A stretch of 64,000 nt of DNA from Candidatus Zixiibacteriota bacterium (GCA_028289585.1 JANQPI010000026.1:310001-374000), one strand, 5' to 3'. Positions 52,175-62,041 are shown, numbered from the stretch's first letter. The notes: a model not told the origin generated them from the sequence alone. Numbers and translations are program-made.

Positions 52175-53566
52175 ATGTACCATAAGCAACGCACGATTGC
52201 CGGTCGTCGCAGCTTGAGTGGCACCGGTCTGCATACTGGAAACACCTGCACGATGACGTTCTGCCCGGCGGAGCCCGGGCACGGAATTCGTTTTGTCCGG
52301 ACCGATCTGCCCGATTGTCCGGAGGTGCCGGCCGATGTCGATCATGTCGTGGAAACAGCTCGCGGCACGACCCTGGAACGAAACGGGGCCCGCGTCTACA
52401 CGGTCGAGCATGTGCTCGCCGCTCTGGCCGGTCTCCAGTTGGACAATGTCCGCATCGAGCTCGACAACAACGAGCCGCCAATCATGGACGGTTCGGCAAA
52501 GCCATACGTTGATGTTCTCCTCGAAGCCGGGCTCGAACGTCAACCTGTCGACAAGTTCTACCTGGAGATTGACGCGCCGATGGCCTATAGCGAGTCGGAG
52601 CGCAATGTCGATCTGATTGTTGCTCCGTCCGACGATCTCCGGATCACGTTCATGATCGATTACCAGAATCCGGCGCTCGGAACACAGTACACCTCACTCG
52701 TCGATCTTGAGAAAGAGTTCGTCGAGGAGTTCGCACCGGCGCGGACGTTCTGTTTTCTCTCCGAAGTCGAGGCACTTAAATCGGCGGGGCTGATCAAGGG
52801 GGGATCGCTCGACAACGCGATTGTCATTTACGATTCAACCGAGGGACAGGTTGAAGTCGATCGAATCAAGGCGGCACTCAATCTCAACGGCAACGTCTCG
52901 GTCGGGCGGACCGGAATCATTAATGATACCCCGTTGCGATTTCCGAACGAGCCGGTGCGCCACAAGACACTTGATTTGCTCGGTGATCTCCTCTTGATCG
53001 GAGTGCCGTTTAAGGGACACGTTCTCGCTGCCCGGTCCGGGCACAAGGCGAATGTCGAGTTGGCGAAGAAGATGCGGCAACTCTACAAGACCAAGAAGAT
53101 GGTCAGTCGCTTTGGCGGAAACGACGGCGAGGCGTTGCTTGATATCACGCAAATCCAGAAGATCCTACCTCACCGCTACCCGTTCTTATTGATCGATCGT
53201 GTCATTGATATGATCCCGGAGAAGCGGGTCGTTGCGCTCAAGAACGTGACGATTAACGAACCGTTCTTCAATGGACACTTCCCCGGACATCCGATTATGC
53301 CGGGTGTTATGATTCTCGAGGCGATGGCGCAGGCCGGTGGCTTGTTGTTACTCAATCAAGTTGAATGTCCCGAAGAGAAAGTTGTCTATTTCATGGCGAT
53401 CGATAAGGCTCGCTTCCGGCGCCCTGTAAAGCCCGGTGATCAACTCCGTTTCGAGCTAACGATGAAGGCGTTTCGCAGGAATACCTGCCGCATGGTCGGT
53501 GAGGCATTCGTCGATGATGACCTCGTGTGCAATGCCGAACTGATGGCGATGGTGATGGATCGATGA
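52175..53566 (+). CDS. lpxC/fabZ: Bifunctional LpxC deacetylase-FabZ dehydratase
   Basis: A 463-residue fusion. Residues 1-305 are LpxC, the zinc deacetylase of UDP-3-O-acyl-GlcNAc and committed step of lipid A synthesis; zinc ligands H79 ([11 protein letters not shown]), H263 and D267 (HKTLDLLGD) and the catalytic H290 (SGHKANV) are intact. Residues 320-463 are FabZ, the 3-hydroxyacyl-ACP dehydratase, with [14 protein letters not shown] and the active H368 and E382 ([20 protein letters not shown]). The fusion is known from Bacteroidetes and relatives. It couples hydroxyacyl-ACP use in lipid A and in fatty acid synthesis. ATG at 52175 is the best start. Confidence 0.96.
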   Translation: MYHKQRTIAGRRSLSGTGLHTGNTCTMTFCPAEPGHGIRFVRTDLPDCPEVPADVDHVVETARGTTLERNGARVYTVEHVLAALAGLQLDNVRIELDNNEPPIMDGSAKPYVDVLLEAGLERQPVDKFYLEIDAPMAYSESERNVDLIVAPSDDLRITFMIDYQNPALGTQYTSLVDLEKEFVEEFAPARTFCFLSEVEALKSAGLIKGGSLDNAIVIYDSTEGQVEVDRIKAALNLNGNVSVGRTGIINDTPLRFPNEPVRHKTLDLLGDLLLIGVPFKGHVLAARSGHKANVELAKKMRQLYKTKKMVSRFGGNDGEALLDITQIQKILPHRYPFLLIDRVIDMIPEKRVVALKNVTINEPFFNGHFPGHPIMPGVMILEAMAQAGGLLLLNQVECPEEKVVYFMAIDKARFRRPVKPGDQLRFELTMKAFRRNTCRMVGEAFVDDDLVCNAELMAMVMDR

Positions 53567-54339
53567 GCGATATTCACTCCACAGCAATTGTCGACCCCGG
53601 TGCGGAGATCGCAAGCGATGCCACCATCGGCCCATACACGATCATCGAATCCAAGGTGTCGATTGGTGCCGGATCCGTCGTCGCATCGCATGTGCGTCTC
53701 GCATCAGGAACCGTCTTAGGCAAAAATGTCAAGGTCAGCCACGGGGCGGTCATCGGTACGGTGCCTCAAGATCTTAAATTCGAGGGTGAGGAAACGAAGG
53801 CGATTGTTGGCGATGGTACCGTGGTGAGGGAGTATGCGACGATCAATCGGGGTACGAACTATCATCAACGAACCGAACTCGGTAAAAATTGTTTCGTGAT
53901 GGCCTATGCACACGTAGCGCACGATTGCTTGATCGGTGACAATGTGATTCTTGCGAATTCGGTTAACCTCGCTGGACATATTGAGATTGACGACTACGCG
54001 ATTCTCGGTGGGGTCCTTCCTGTTCATCAGTTCGTGAAGATTGGCGCCCACGCCATGATTGGCGGAGGCTTTCGCGTCCAACAGGATGTTGTTCCATTTG
54101 CGCTGGTGGCTGGTTATCCGCTTCGGGTAGTAGGTATCAATTCGATCGGGTTACGTCGTCGCGGTTTTGAGACCGAGACGATCCAAACGCTCGAGCGCGC
54201 GTTCAAAATCCTCTTTTTCTCCAAGCTCAATACATCGCAGGCGCTGGAGCGGCTGACCAGCGAGGTCGAGACGCTTCCCGAGGTCAAGTTGCTGGTCGAT
54301 TTTGTTGAGAATCGATCCAATCGCGGAATCGTCAAGTAG
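53563..54339 (+). CDS. lpxA: UDP-N-acetylglucosamine acyltransferase LpxA
   Basis: A 258-residue left-handed beta-helix acyltransferase that adds a hydroxyacyl chain to UDP-GlcNAc. Hexapeptide repeats start at residue 2 ([20 protein letters not shown]). The catalytic His lies in [15 protein letters not shown], near residue 125, and the substrate loop [14 protein letters not shown] is present. The C-terminal helical domain ([19 protein letters not shown]) is normal. The ATG overlaps the FabZ stop. The next gene is a Gfo/Idh oxidoreductase, as in organisms where LpxA acts on a 3-amino sugar, so its substrate may be UDP-GlcNAc or the 3-amino analogue. Confidence 0.96.
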   Translation: MSDIHSTAIVDPGAEIASDATIGPYTIIESKVSIGAGSVVASHVRLASGTVLGKNVKVSHGAVIGTVPQDLKFEGEETKAIVGDGTVVREYATINRGTNYHQRTELGKNCFVMAYAHVAHDCLIGDNVILANSVNLAGHIEIDDYAILGGVLPVHQFVKIGAHAMIGGGFRVQQDVVPFALVAGYPLRVVGINSIGLRRRGFETETIQTLERAFKILFFSKLNTSQALERLTSEVETLPEVKLLVDFVENRSNRGIVK

Positions 54340-54342
54340 ACA

Positions 54343-55347
54343 ATGACAGCTCCGGTCAAGACCGCAGTTGTCGGAGTGGGGGCACTTGGCAAACATCATC
54401 TCCGCTGGCTCAGCCAGATCGATTCTTCCCAGTTAGTTGGTTGTTTCGACACCGATCGTTCGCGCGCCGAGGAGTTCGCCGCACAGTACGATGTAGCGGC
54501 GTTCACGTCGCTCGATGGTCTGGCTGCTGCCTGCGATGCTGCGGTGATTGCGACACCGACGTCGACCCATCACGAGGTGGCAACGCAGCTGCTTAACGCC
54601 GGTGTCAACTGTCTGATCGAGAAACCGATTGCAGCGACGTACGATGAAGCGGTGGCCCTTCAACAACTCGCTGCGGATCGCGGACTCACCGTAACGGTAG
54701 GCCAGATCGAACGGTTCAACCCGGCCGTTCGTCAGATCAAGCAACTTGAGCTGGAACCCGCTTTTATCGAGGCGCATCGACTGGCCGCCTTTGACCCGCG
54801 TGCTTCGGATGTTGCCGTGATCCTCGATTTAATGATCCACGATATCGATCTGTCGCTTCATCTGATCGGATCGCCGGTTGTCGACATTCAGGCGGCAGCG
54901 GTCAAAGTCGTCTCGAAACATCCCGACATCGCGAACTGCCGCCTGACGTTTGCCAACGGTGCGGTGGCTAACCTGACCGCCTCCCGGATATCCCTGCAAC
55001 CGATGCGCAAAATGCGCATCTTTCAGCCCGCTGCGTATCTTTCGCTCGATCTCGGTGCCAAGACCGCTGACCTGTACCAGCTTGTTTCGGATGATGCCCC
55101 TCGTGAGGGAATGCGGCTTCCCCTGGGCAAGTCGGGGCAGGAGATTGCCTATCACAAGTTAGCCGACTCGGGCGACGACATGCTGGCGGCGGAATTGCGA
55201 GCCTGGCTTACGGCGATTCAAACCGGGGGGGCTACCGCCGTGGCGGTTGGCGATGCGGTTGAAGCGCTGCGGGTGGCGCTGGAGGTTGAGCGTATTGGCC
55301 TCGCTCAGGCGACATCGCACCTGACGGTCGATTCTGTTCTGCCGTGA
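54343..55347 (+). CDS. Gfo/Idh/MocA oxidoreductase between lpxA and lpxB, GnnA-like candidate
   Basis: A 334-residue NAD(P)-dependent oxidoreductase. The Rossmann start is TAVVGVGALGKHHLRWL, followed by VIATPTSTHHEVATQLL and the family motif LIEKPIAATYDEA; ILDLMIHDIDLSLHLIGSPV provides the conserved catalytic His/Asp helix. In Acidithiobacillus ferrooxidans, gnnA (of this family) and gnnB lie between lpxA and lpxB and make UDP-2,3-diaminosugar for amide-linked lipid A. Here no aminotransferase (gnnB) follows. A GnnA role is plausible from position, not shown. It starts 3 bases after lpxA and its stop overlaps the lpxB GTG. Confidence 0.85.
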   Translation: MTAPVKTAVVGVGALGKHHLRWLSQIDSSQLVGCFDTDRSRAEEFAAQYDVAAFTSLDGLAAACDAAVIATPTSTHHEVATQLLNAGVNCLIEKPIAATYDEAVALQQLAADRGLTVTVGQIERFNPAVRQIKQLELEPAFIEAHRLAAFDPRASDVAVILDLMIHDIDLSLHLIGSPVVDIQAAAVKVVSKHPDIANCRLTFANGAVANLTASRISLQPMRKMRIFQPAAYLSLDLGAKTADLYQLVSDDAPREGMRLPLGKSGQEIAYHKLADSGDDMLAAELRAWLTAIQTGGATAVAVGDAVEALRVALEVERIGLAQATSHLTVDSVLP

Positions 55348-56444
55348 GTTCACTCTTTGTCGCCGCCGGTGACCCCTCGGGGGATATCGCGACGGCGCGG
55401 CTTATCGACCATCTTACTGATCTTTCGACACCACCCGAACTTTTCGGACTCGGCGGGTCACATCTTGCCGATCGCGGGATGGAACTCTTTGCGGAGCCGA
55501 ATGAGTTAGCGGTCATCGGCTTCTGGGAGGTTGCGCGCCGCTACCGTTTCTTTCGCCGACTCTTCCATCGTTGCCTCGAGGAAATCACAAGGCGTCGTCC
55601 GGCCGCCGTTCTCCTCGTCGACTATCCCGGCTTCAATCTGAGGCTGGCGAAACGCATCCACGGGCTTGGCATCCCGATCATCTACTACATTGCGCCCCAG
55701 GTTTGGGCATGGGGGCGCCGACGGGTCGATGACCTGCGCCAGTATGTCGATCGGTTGCTTACGATCCTTCCCTTCGAAACGGAGTGGTTTCAGGCACGCG
55801 ACATTGCCGTGACGCCAGTTGGACATTACTTGCTGGAAGATATCGAGGCGTCACTCATCGGCTCGGATCTGCCAGGCACAAAGCGTCTCGCGCTACTGCC
55901 CGGTTCTCGGTACCAGGAAGTGCAACGGATGCTGCCAACGATGCTGGAAGCGGCCGCCATTGCGCAGGGTCGCTTTGGTCTTGAGCCGGTGGTTGCGGCT
56001 CGTCGTAATGGCTTTGATTACGACGCGGCGCTTGAGCGCTTCGGTATCGGACCGGTAGACGTCGTCTATAACGATGCCCGTCGCGTCATCGCTGACTCCG
56101 ATTGTGTTATTTGCTCATCGGGTACGGCAACGCTCGAAACGGCGATCATCGGTCGGCCGATGGTCGTTGTGTACCGAACGTCTGCGATAACATACGAGAT
56201 TGCCCGTCGCGTCATCGAACTCGATTCGATCGGCTTGGTCAATTTGGTGCTCGGTAAGAAACTCGTTCCGGAGCTGATTCAGGGTGATTGTTCGCCATCA
56301 AACATTGTGTCGCGTCTTGAGCCGCTCGTTACTGAAACGCAGATGAGACGCAACATGGTCAATGCGTTTCGTCGTATCCCCGGTCGTCTCGGAGGAACAG
56401 GTGCGAGTCGTCGAGCGGCGGAGGTGGTGGCCGAGTACCTATGA
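55344..56444 (+). CDS. lpxB: Lipid-A-disaccharide synthase LpxB
   Basis: A 366-residue GT19 glycosyltransferase that joins lipid X and UDP-diacylglucosamine to the lipid A disaccharide. It begins with SLFVAAGDPSGDIATARLI, the family start, then ELFGLGGSHLADRGMEL, LVDYPGFNLRLAK, IYYIAPQVWAWGRRRV, LPGSRYQEVQRMLP and the nucleotide-sugar site CSSGTATLETAIIGRPMVV. The GTG start overlaps the preceding stop. The membrane-associated monotopic character is typical. Confidence 0.96.
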   Translation: MSSLFVAAGDPSGDIATARLIDHLTDLSTPPELFGLGGSHLADRGMELFAEPNELAVIGFWEVARRYRFFRRLFHRCLEEITRRRPAAVLLVDYPGFNLRLAKRIHGLGIPIIYYIAPQVWAWGRRRVDDLRQYVDRLLTILPFETEWFQARDIAVTPVGHYLLEDIEASLIGSDLPGTKRLALLPGSRYQEVQRMLPTMLEAAAIAQGRFGLEPVVAARRNGFDYDAALERFGIGPVDVVYNDARRVIADSDCVICSSGTATLETAIIGRPMVVVYRTSAITYEIARRVIELDSIGLVNLVLGKKLVPELIQGDCSPSNIVSRLEPLVTETQMRRNMVNAFRRIPGRLGGTGASRRAAEVVAEYL

Positions 56445-57709
56445 TCGGCCTCTACCGCTTCGTCAGCTACGCCATTGCGAGCTTTCTCCGACTTGTTCTG
56501 TGGCTCCGTCCTTCTGATGCCGGCAAATGGTCGCAACGCCTTCTGCTGGATGAGTATCGCGGTCGATATGACTTATGGTGTCATGCGGCATCCGTTGGCG
56601 AATCAAGAATCGTGACCCGTCTCGTCAACGAGTTGCTGACGAATCATCCGGGGATGCGCTGTCTGGTGACGACAATGACCACGACCGGTCAGGAAGAGGC
56701 TCGTCGCCGGCTGTCGGATCGATCGACGGTAACAATCCGCTACTTTTCGATTGATGCTCCGCACCTGATGCGTCGTGCGCTGCGCACCTGGAAACCGTCA
56801 GCAATTGTCATCGCAGAGACGGAAATCTGGCCGAATCTGCTACTGGAAGCTCATCGTGAGAGTGTTCCTGTCTATTTAGTCAACGGGCGTCTCTCCGATC
56901 GTGCGGTTCGTCGCTATCGACTGATAGTCTCGAGCCTGGAGAAACTCTGGCCCGCCTATGCACGAGCGTGGGTGAAGTCGGATGACGATGCCCAACGGTT
57001 CCGGCAATTAGCGTTTCCGGAGAAACGGCTCGAAGTTGCTGGGGACATGAAGCTCGATCTTCAGATCGCGCCGATCTCTTCTAAGGAGCGTAGCGAGCAA
57101 AGGGCCGATCTGGGTCTTCGCTCGTCGGACTGGGTCCTCGTCGCCGGTTCGACGCGTCCGGGTGAGGAGGAGGCGATTCTCGCCGCATGGTCAACCCGTC
57201 GCACCAAGCGGCCACTCCACCTCGTTCTAGCGCCGCGACATCCAGAACGGTGTTCAGAGGTGAAAGCGCTGGTTGAGCGTTTGGGCTATTCCTATCTTGC
57301 CGTACGGAAGGGGGCTGTGCCTTCACCTTCTCAGGCAGAGGGGCATTCTGACCAGCCCTCAATCCGTGTTGTGGAGGACATCGGATGGCTGAGAAAACTC
57401 TACGCCGCGGCTGACACCGCGTTCGTTGGTGGCTCGCTCGTTGACTTCGGCGGCCACAATCTTATGGAACCGATTCAGTGCGGCGTTCCAGTGTTGTTTG
57501 GACCATCGTTAGCGACAGTTCGCGAGGCGGCGGACATGATTCTCGAACGCCACTGGGGCGAACAGGTCGATAGCGCCGAAGAACTCGTCTCGGTTGTAGC
57601 AGCGTTGGCAGACGGTGCTCGGGTACTGGAAGTTGATTTCGCGTCCTTGCCGACCGGTCCAACAGCGCGCATCGCCGAGGAATTGGGTAGTCTGCTTCAT
57701 GCTCCTTGA
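56441..57709 (+). CDS. waaA: Kdo transferase WaaA (KdtA)
   Basis: A 422-residue GT30 enzyme that adds Kdo to lipid IVA at the inner membrane. An N-terminal hydrophobic helix (FVSYAIASFLRLVLWLRP) anchors it. Then come WCHAASVGESRIV with the catalytic Glu, TTMTTTGQEEARRRL, ETEIWPNLL, LVAGSTRPGEEEAIL, LAPRHPERCSEV and GGSLVDFGGHNLMEPIQCGVPV. About 20 extra residues (GAVPSPSQAEGHSDQPSIR) lie before the VVEDIGWLRKLY block. The number of Kdo residues added cannot be read. The ATG overlaps the lpxB stop. Confidence 0.95.
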   Translation: MIGLYRFVSYAIASFLRLVLWLRPSDAGKWSQRLLLDEYRGRYDLWCHAASVGESRIVTRLVNELLTNHPGMRCLVTTMTTTGQEEARRRLSDRSTVTIRYFSIDAPHLMRRALRTWKPSAIVIAETEIWPNLLLEAHRESVPVYLVNGRLSDRAVRRYRLIVSSLEKLWPAYARAWVKSDDDAQRFRQLAFPEKRLEVAGDMKLDLQIAPISSKERSEQRADLGLRSSDWVLVAGSTRPGEEEAILAAWSTRRTKRPLHLVLAPRHPERCSEVKALVERLGYSYLAVRKGAVPSPSQAEGHSDQPSIRVVEDIGWLRKLYAAADTAFVGGSLVDFGGHNLMEPIQCGVPVLFGPSLATVREAADMILERHWGEQVDSAEELVSVVAALADGARVLEVDFASLPTGPTARIAEELGSLLHAP

Positions 57710-58790
57710 TCGACTGTGGAAACGGATGCTGAGACGCAAAGGGATCACCCTCTGGTCGATCCCGGCTGTGCTCATGGCAGTAATCGCCGCAGTCATCTGG
57801 CCGCTCGTGTCGCTCCGCCGAGCGTGGCGGCAGCCTCGTGTTCGCATCGATCGGCCCGTCATCTCCGTGGGGAATCTCGCGATGGGTGGATCGGGGAAGA
57901 CCCCGCTTGTTGAGTTTATCGCCCGGCACCTTCAGACCGAGGGCTTTCGAGTCGGCATTGTGTCGTCGGGTTGGGGACGCACCAATCGTGAAATGGTGAT
58001 TGCGTCCGGACGTGATATCGTGCGTCGTTCAGCCAGTGAGGTTGGTGACGAGGTGATTCTCCTGGCCGAGCAGCTCCCAATGGCGCAATTCGCAGTAGCA
58101 CCGGTCAAAGCCGAAGCGGCTCAGCTGCTGGCTGATAAAGGTGATGTTGATGTCGTTCTCGTTGATGACGGATTCCAGCACTTCCGTCTCCATCGCGATC
58201 TCGATATTGCGACATTCGACGCTGCATTGCCAGCCCGCCAACAGCATCTGTTTCCGTATGGTATCTTTCGAGAGCCGGTTATGACACTTCAGCACGCTGA
58301 TATTGTGATCCTGACTCGCGCCAACATGGCTAAGGACATCGGTCGTCTCGAACGGCGATTGAGACGATATGTTCGCCGCGGGACACCGATCTACAAAGCA
58401 CATTTCCTCATCGATACGTTTGTGACTCCCGACGGTGAGCGTCCCGTGAAGTATCTGGAGGACAAAAGCGCCCTGCTATTCGCCGGGATCGGTTCGTTTC
58501 GCGCTTTGCGCAAGCAGGTGAAGAAACAGGTGGGGACGTTGGTAGCGTATCATGAGTTTCCGGACCATGTAATCTACACTGACCAGCGGTTGTCGACTCT
58601 TCGGGATCATGCTGCGGATCTCGGCGTTGAGGTTATTGTGACGACAGGTAAGGACTGGACCAAGGTCCATCACTTTGATTTCGGCCGCGAGATTGGCTAC
58701 CTCGATCTGACGATTGACCTGGATCCGGGTGAGGAAAAGTTGATCGATTCGCTGCTGGATAAACTGCCATTGGAGCGGCCCCGCGTATGA
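57699..58790 (+). CDS. lpxK: Tetraacyldisaccharide 4'-kinase LpxK
   Basis: A 363-residue membrane-associated P-loop kinase that phosphorylates the 4' position of the lipid A disaccharide. An N-terminal hydrophobic helix (IPAVLMAVIAAVIWPLVSLR) precedes the core: PVISVGNLAMGGSGKTPLVE with the Walker A lysine, SSGWGRTNREM, GDEVILLAEQLP, and DVVLVDDGFQHFRLHRDLD with the Asp-Asp-Gly of the active site. The C-terminal part LFAGIGSFRALRKQ and VTTGKDWTKV closes the family pattern. The ATG at 57699 overlaps the waaA stop by 11 bases. Confidence 0.95.
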   Translation: MLLDRLWKRMLRRKGITLWSIPAVLMAVIAAVIWPLVSLRRAWRQPRVRIDRPVISVGNLAMGGSGKTPLVEFIARHLQTEGFRVGIVSSGWGRTNREMVIASGRDIVRRSASEVGDEVILLAEQLPMAQFAVAPVKAEAAQLLADKGDVDVVLVDDGFQHFRLHRDLDIATFDAALPARQQHLFPYGIFREPVMTLQHADIVILTRANMAKDIGRLERRLRRYVRRGTPIYKAHFLIDTFVTPDGERPVKYLEDKSALLFAGIGSFRALRKQVKKQVGTLVAYHEFPDHVIYTDQRLSTLRDHAADLGVEVIVTTGKDWTKVHHFDFGREIGYLDLTIDLDPGEEKLIDSLLDKLPLERPRV

Positions 58791-60391
58791 CGCGCCATGA
58801 TGTAGATGCGGTCGTGGTCGGATCGGGCATCGCCGGTCTGTTTTTCGCCCTCAAACTGGCTGAGGCTCGTCCAGAAACACGAATTGCGATCATCACCAAG
58901 AAGGGGGAAAGCGAATCGTCGACGAACTGGGCTCAGGGCGGGATCGCTGCTGTGTTGGCCCCGACCGACTCGGTCGAGGCTCACGTTGCAGATACGCTTG
59001 AGGTCGGTCGAGGTCTGTGTCATCGAGAGGTGGTGGAAGACGTTGTCGCCACCGGACGGGCAGTTATCGACGATCTAATCGGCTATGGGGTACGATTCAC
59101 CCAGAAAGACGGTGGGTTATCGCTCGGTCGAGAGGGCGGCCACTCGCACAATCGCGTTGTCCACGCCGATGACCTGACCGGTAAGGAGATTGAACGCGCC
59201 CTGCTCGATCAGATACGGGCGCGGTCCGAAACGATCTCTCTCCGTACCAATTGTATCGCTGTTGACCTCATCCGCGAGCCCGATGGCGATCGCTGCGCCG
59301 GTGTCTTAGCCTATTCCGAAACAGAACGAGTTGCGCTTCAGTATGTGGCACCGATTACGATGCTGGCGACAGGGGGGTGTGGCCAGGTTTATTACCATAC
59401 GTCGAATCCAAAAATCGCCACGGGAGATGGGGTTGCGATCGCGCACCGGGCTGGTGTTCCAATCGCCAACATGGAGTTCATTCAATTCCACCCAACGACG
59501 CTCTATGCGCCCGGACGGTGGCCGTTTTTGATTTCGGAAGCGGTGCGCGGCGAAGGCGCCTTTTTAAGAACGGTCGACGGAAGCCGCTTTATGGTGGAAG
59601 CACATCCGGATGCGGAGTTGGCGCCGCGTGACGTGGTCGCACGGGCGATTGATCGCGAGCTGAAGATGAGCGGCGAGGACTACGTACTGCTCGATATATC
59701 CCATCGAGACCCCGAATTCATCCGGACTCGTTTTCCGAATATCTACGACCGGTGCCTCCATTATGGATTCGACATAACCAAACGGGACATTCCGGTTGTC
59801 CCTGCCGCTCACTATACGTGTGGTGGGGTGATGAGCACGCTTGATGGTCAGACTGCGCTCAGTGGCCTACTGGTTGCCGGTGAAGTTGCGATGACCGGTA
59901 TGCATGGGGCCAATCGTCTGGCTTCCAACTCCCTCCTTGAGGCGGTCGTGATGGCACGACGTTCGGCTACGTTTGCCGTCGAACGATTGAATCGGATTGA
60001 CGCCCGACCTCAGGTGCCGGATATTGACGTTTCGGTGAGCGCTGGGCCGGTGGAAAAAGGGATCCTGGCCCACTGGAAGAAAGGGCTGCGGATGGCGATG
60101 TCGGACTTGGTCGGGATCGTGAGAACGCGCGGTCGACTCGAGCGAGCGGCGCGACGGATTGCTGGATTTCGATCCGATATTGAAACGGAGTTTGTCGCTC
60201 GACCGCTCCATTACTATCTCATCGAACTCCGTAATCTCGCTCAGGTGGCGGAGCTGATCATCCAGTCGGCGCAACGTCGGCCGGAGTCCCGCGGTCTGCA
60301 CTGGCTCGATGATTGTCCCGAATCGAACGACGATTACAAGCATGATACGGTGATTGTGCCGTCGGCTCACACGACCAAGGTAACGACATGA
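58787..60391 (+). CDS. nadB: L-aspartate oxidase
   Basis: A 534-residue flavoprotein that oxidises L-aspartate to iminoaspartate, first step of de novo NAD synthesis. FAD-binding VVGSGIAGLFFALKLAE starts at residue 9; SSTNWAQGGIAAVL, GREGGHSHNRVVHADD, the active-site EFIQFHPTTLYAPG and GAHYTCGGV-type AAHYTCGGVMSTLDG follow, then GANRLASNSLLEAVV and a helical C-terminus of about 120 residues. Its presence at the tail of the lipid A run is probably positional. The start overlaps the lpxK stop (ATGA). Confidence 0.95.
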   Translation: MTRHDVDAVVVGSGIAGLFFALKLAEARPETRIAIITKKGESESSTNWAQGGIAAVLAPTDSVEAHVADTLEVGRGLCHREVVEDVVATGRAVIDDLIGYGVRFTQKDGGLSLGREGGHSHNRVVHADDLTGKEIERALLDQIRARSETISLRTNCIAVDLIREPDGDRCAGVLAYSETERVALQYVAPITMLATGGCGQVYYHTSNPKIATGDGVAIAHRAGVPIANMEFIQFHPTTLYAPGRWPFLISEAVRGEGAFLRTVDGSRFMVEAHPDAELAPRDVVARAIDRELKMSGEDYVLLDISHRDPEFIRTRFPNIYDRCLHYGFDITKRDIPVVPAAHYTCGGVMSTLDGQTALSGLLVAGEVAMTGMHGANRLASNSLLEAVVMARRSATFAVERLNRIDARPQVPDIDVSVSAGPVEKGILAHWKKGLRMAMSDLVGIVRTRGRLERAARRIAGFRSDIETEFVARPLHYYLIELRNLAQVAELIIQSAQRRPESRGLHWLDDCPESNDDYKHDTVIVPSAHTTKVTT

Positions 60392-61938
60392 GGGAACCGA
60401 CTCACGATATCATTGTGATCCTCGATTTCGGATCGCAGTACACCCAGCTGATTGCTCGCCGGGTTCGCGAATCCGGTGTTTTCTGCGAGATCGTTCCGTA
60501 CAACCGGGATCTGGCGCCGTACCGGGACCGTCCTGTCCGTGGTTACATTCTGTCCGGAGGTCCGGCGTCACTGAGTGATCCGAAAGCTCCGCGCGTCGAC
60601 GAGTCGTTCTTCGCAACCGACAAGCCGATTCTCGGGATTTGCTATGGGATGCAGTTGCTCGCGCGGGAATACGGCGGAGACCTGGTCCGATCGGACAGTC
60701 GGGAATATGGTCGGGCCTGGCTGACAACTCTCAATGGCCACACCCCGCTGTTTGCGGGGTTACCGGAGCGTTCGCAGGTCTGGATGTCGCACGGTGATTC
60801 GATTACGCGGCTTCCGGATGGTTTCGAGTTGATTGGATCGACTGAATCATTGGCGACGGCGGCGATGGCGGATGTCGAGCGAGGTATCTACGGCCTGCAG
60901 TTTCATCCCGAAGTGGTACATACGACCCACGGCAAAGACATGCTGCAGAACTTCCTGACCGATGTCTGCCAGGTGAGTCGCGATTGGACGCCGGCATCGT
61001 TTGTCCACGAGACAATCGACAAACTGCGGGAGCGAATCGGATCCGAACATGTCCTGCTCGGGATATCAGGAGGAGTCGACTCCTCGGTAGCGGCGATGCT
61101 GCTGAAAGAGGCGATCGGCGACCGTCTGCATGCTGTCTTTGTCGATAATGGTCTTCTGCGGAAAAATGAGTTCGAAGAGGTGACTGCCTTGCTGGGTGGC
61201 CTCGGCATTAACCTTCATCCGGTCCAGGCGACTGATATCTTCCTCGACCGGCTTGCCGGAGTCAGCGATCCGGAGCGCAAACGCAAGATTATTGGCAACA
61301 CGTTTATCGATGTCTTCGAGGCCGAAGCGGCGAAGCTGGGGGAGATCAAGTATCTCGCGCAGGGAACCCTGTATCCGGACGTCATTGAGTCGGTCTCGCC
61401 GCTTGGTGGACCGTCGGTAACGATCAAGTCTCACCACAACGTGGGTGGGCTCAAAGACCGAATGGCAATGAAACTGGTGGAGCCGCTGCGAGAACTGTTC
61501 AAGGATGAGGTTCGACGGGTGGGTACTGAGCTTGGCCTTCCGGATCAATTCCTCGACCGCCATCCTTTTCCGGGACCGGGCCTCGGCGTGCGGATTCTGG
61601 GCGATATCACCGCTGAACGACTACGTCTCCTTCGGGATTGCGACGACATCTTCATCACGGAGCTGCACAAGCACCGTCTCTACAACGAGGTCTGGCAGGC
61701 GTTCGTGGTCCTTCTGCCCGTCCAGGCCGTCGGGGTGATGGGGGACGAACGGACTTACGAGCAAGTCGTTGCCCTGCGGGCGGTAACGTCGGTTGATGGA
61801 ATGACCGCGGACTGGGCGGTGCTGCCGAGCGAATTCCTGGCCCATGTCTCCAATCGGATTATCAACGAGGTGCGGGGCGTCAACCGCGTGACCTACGACA
61901 TTTCGTCGAAGCCCCCGGCCACGATCGAGTGGGAGTAG
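60388..61938 (+). CDS. guaA: GMP synthase (glutamine-hydrolysing)
   Basis: A 516-residue two-domain enzyme that aminates XMP to GMP. The N-terminal class I glutaminase has the catalytic Cys in LGICYGMQLLA and the His/Glu in GLQFHPEVVHT. The C-terminal synthetase has the PP-loop GISGGVDSSVAAMLL, VDNGLLRKNEFEEV, LAQGTLYPDVIESV and the C-terminal HRHPFPGPGLGVR-type block (DRHPFPGPGLGVRILGD) and KPPATIEWE. guaB is at 19217, so both GMP-branch enzymes are in the window but apart. ATG overlaps the nadB stop. Confidence 0.97.
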   Translation: MREPTHDIIVILDFGSQYTQLIARRVRESGVFCEIVPYNRDLAPYRDRPVRGYILSGGPASLSDPKAPRVDESFFATDKPILGICYGMQLLAREYGGDLVRSDSREYGRAWLTTLNGHTPLFAGLPERSQVWMSHGDSITRLPDGFELIGSTESLATAAMADVERGIYGLQFHPEVVHTTHGKDMLQNFLTDVCQVSRDWTPASFVHETIDKLRERIGSEHVLLGISGGVDSSVAAMLLKEAIGDRLHAVFVDNGLLRKNEFEEVTALLGGLGINLHPVQATDIFLDRLAGVSDPERKRKIIGNTFIDVFEAEAAKLGEIKYLAQGTLYPDVIESVSPLGGPSVTIKSHHNVGGLKDRMAMKLVEPLRELFKDEVRRVGTELGLPDQFLDRHPFPGPGLGVRILGDITAERLRLLRDCDDIFITELHKHRLYNEVWQAFVVLLPVQAVGVMGDERTYEQVVALRAVTSVDGMTADWAVLPSEFLAHVSNRIINEVRGVNRVTYDISSKPPATIEWE

Positions 61939-61966
61939 TCGACCCGCTGCGAATCTCCCGTCGGCT

Positions 61967-61984
61967 GTCAAAGGTTTGTTTGAC
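61967..61984. repeat. Perfect inverted repeat over a possible -35 before the prenyl synthase gene
   Basis: GTCAAA-GGTTTG-TTTGAC, a perfect 6-6-6 inverted repeat, ends in a TTGACG hexamer (61980-61985) that could be a -35. The matching -10 at 62003 (TTTCTT) is weak. It lies in the 103-base gap after guaA. It may be an operator of the prenyl synthase gene. Confidence 0.45.
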
Positions 61985-62041
61985 GGTGGGGAACATTAGG
62001 CGTTTCTTGGGTCTTTTACGGGTAGAAGCCCGAGGTAGGTG

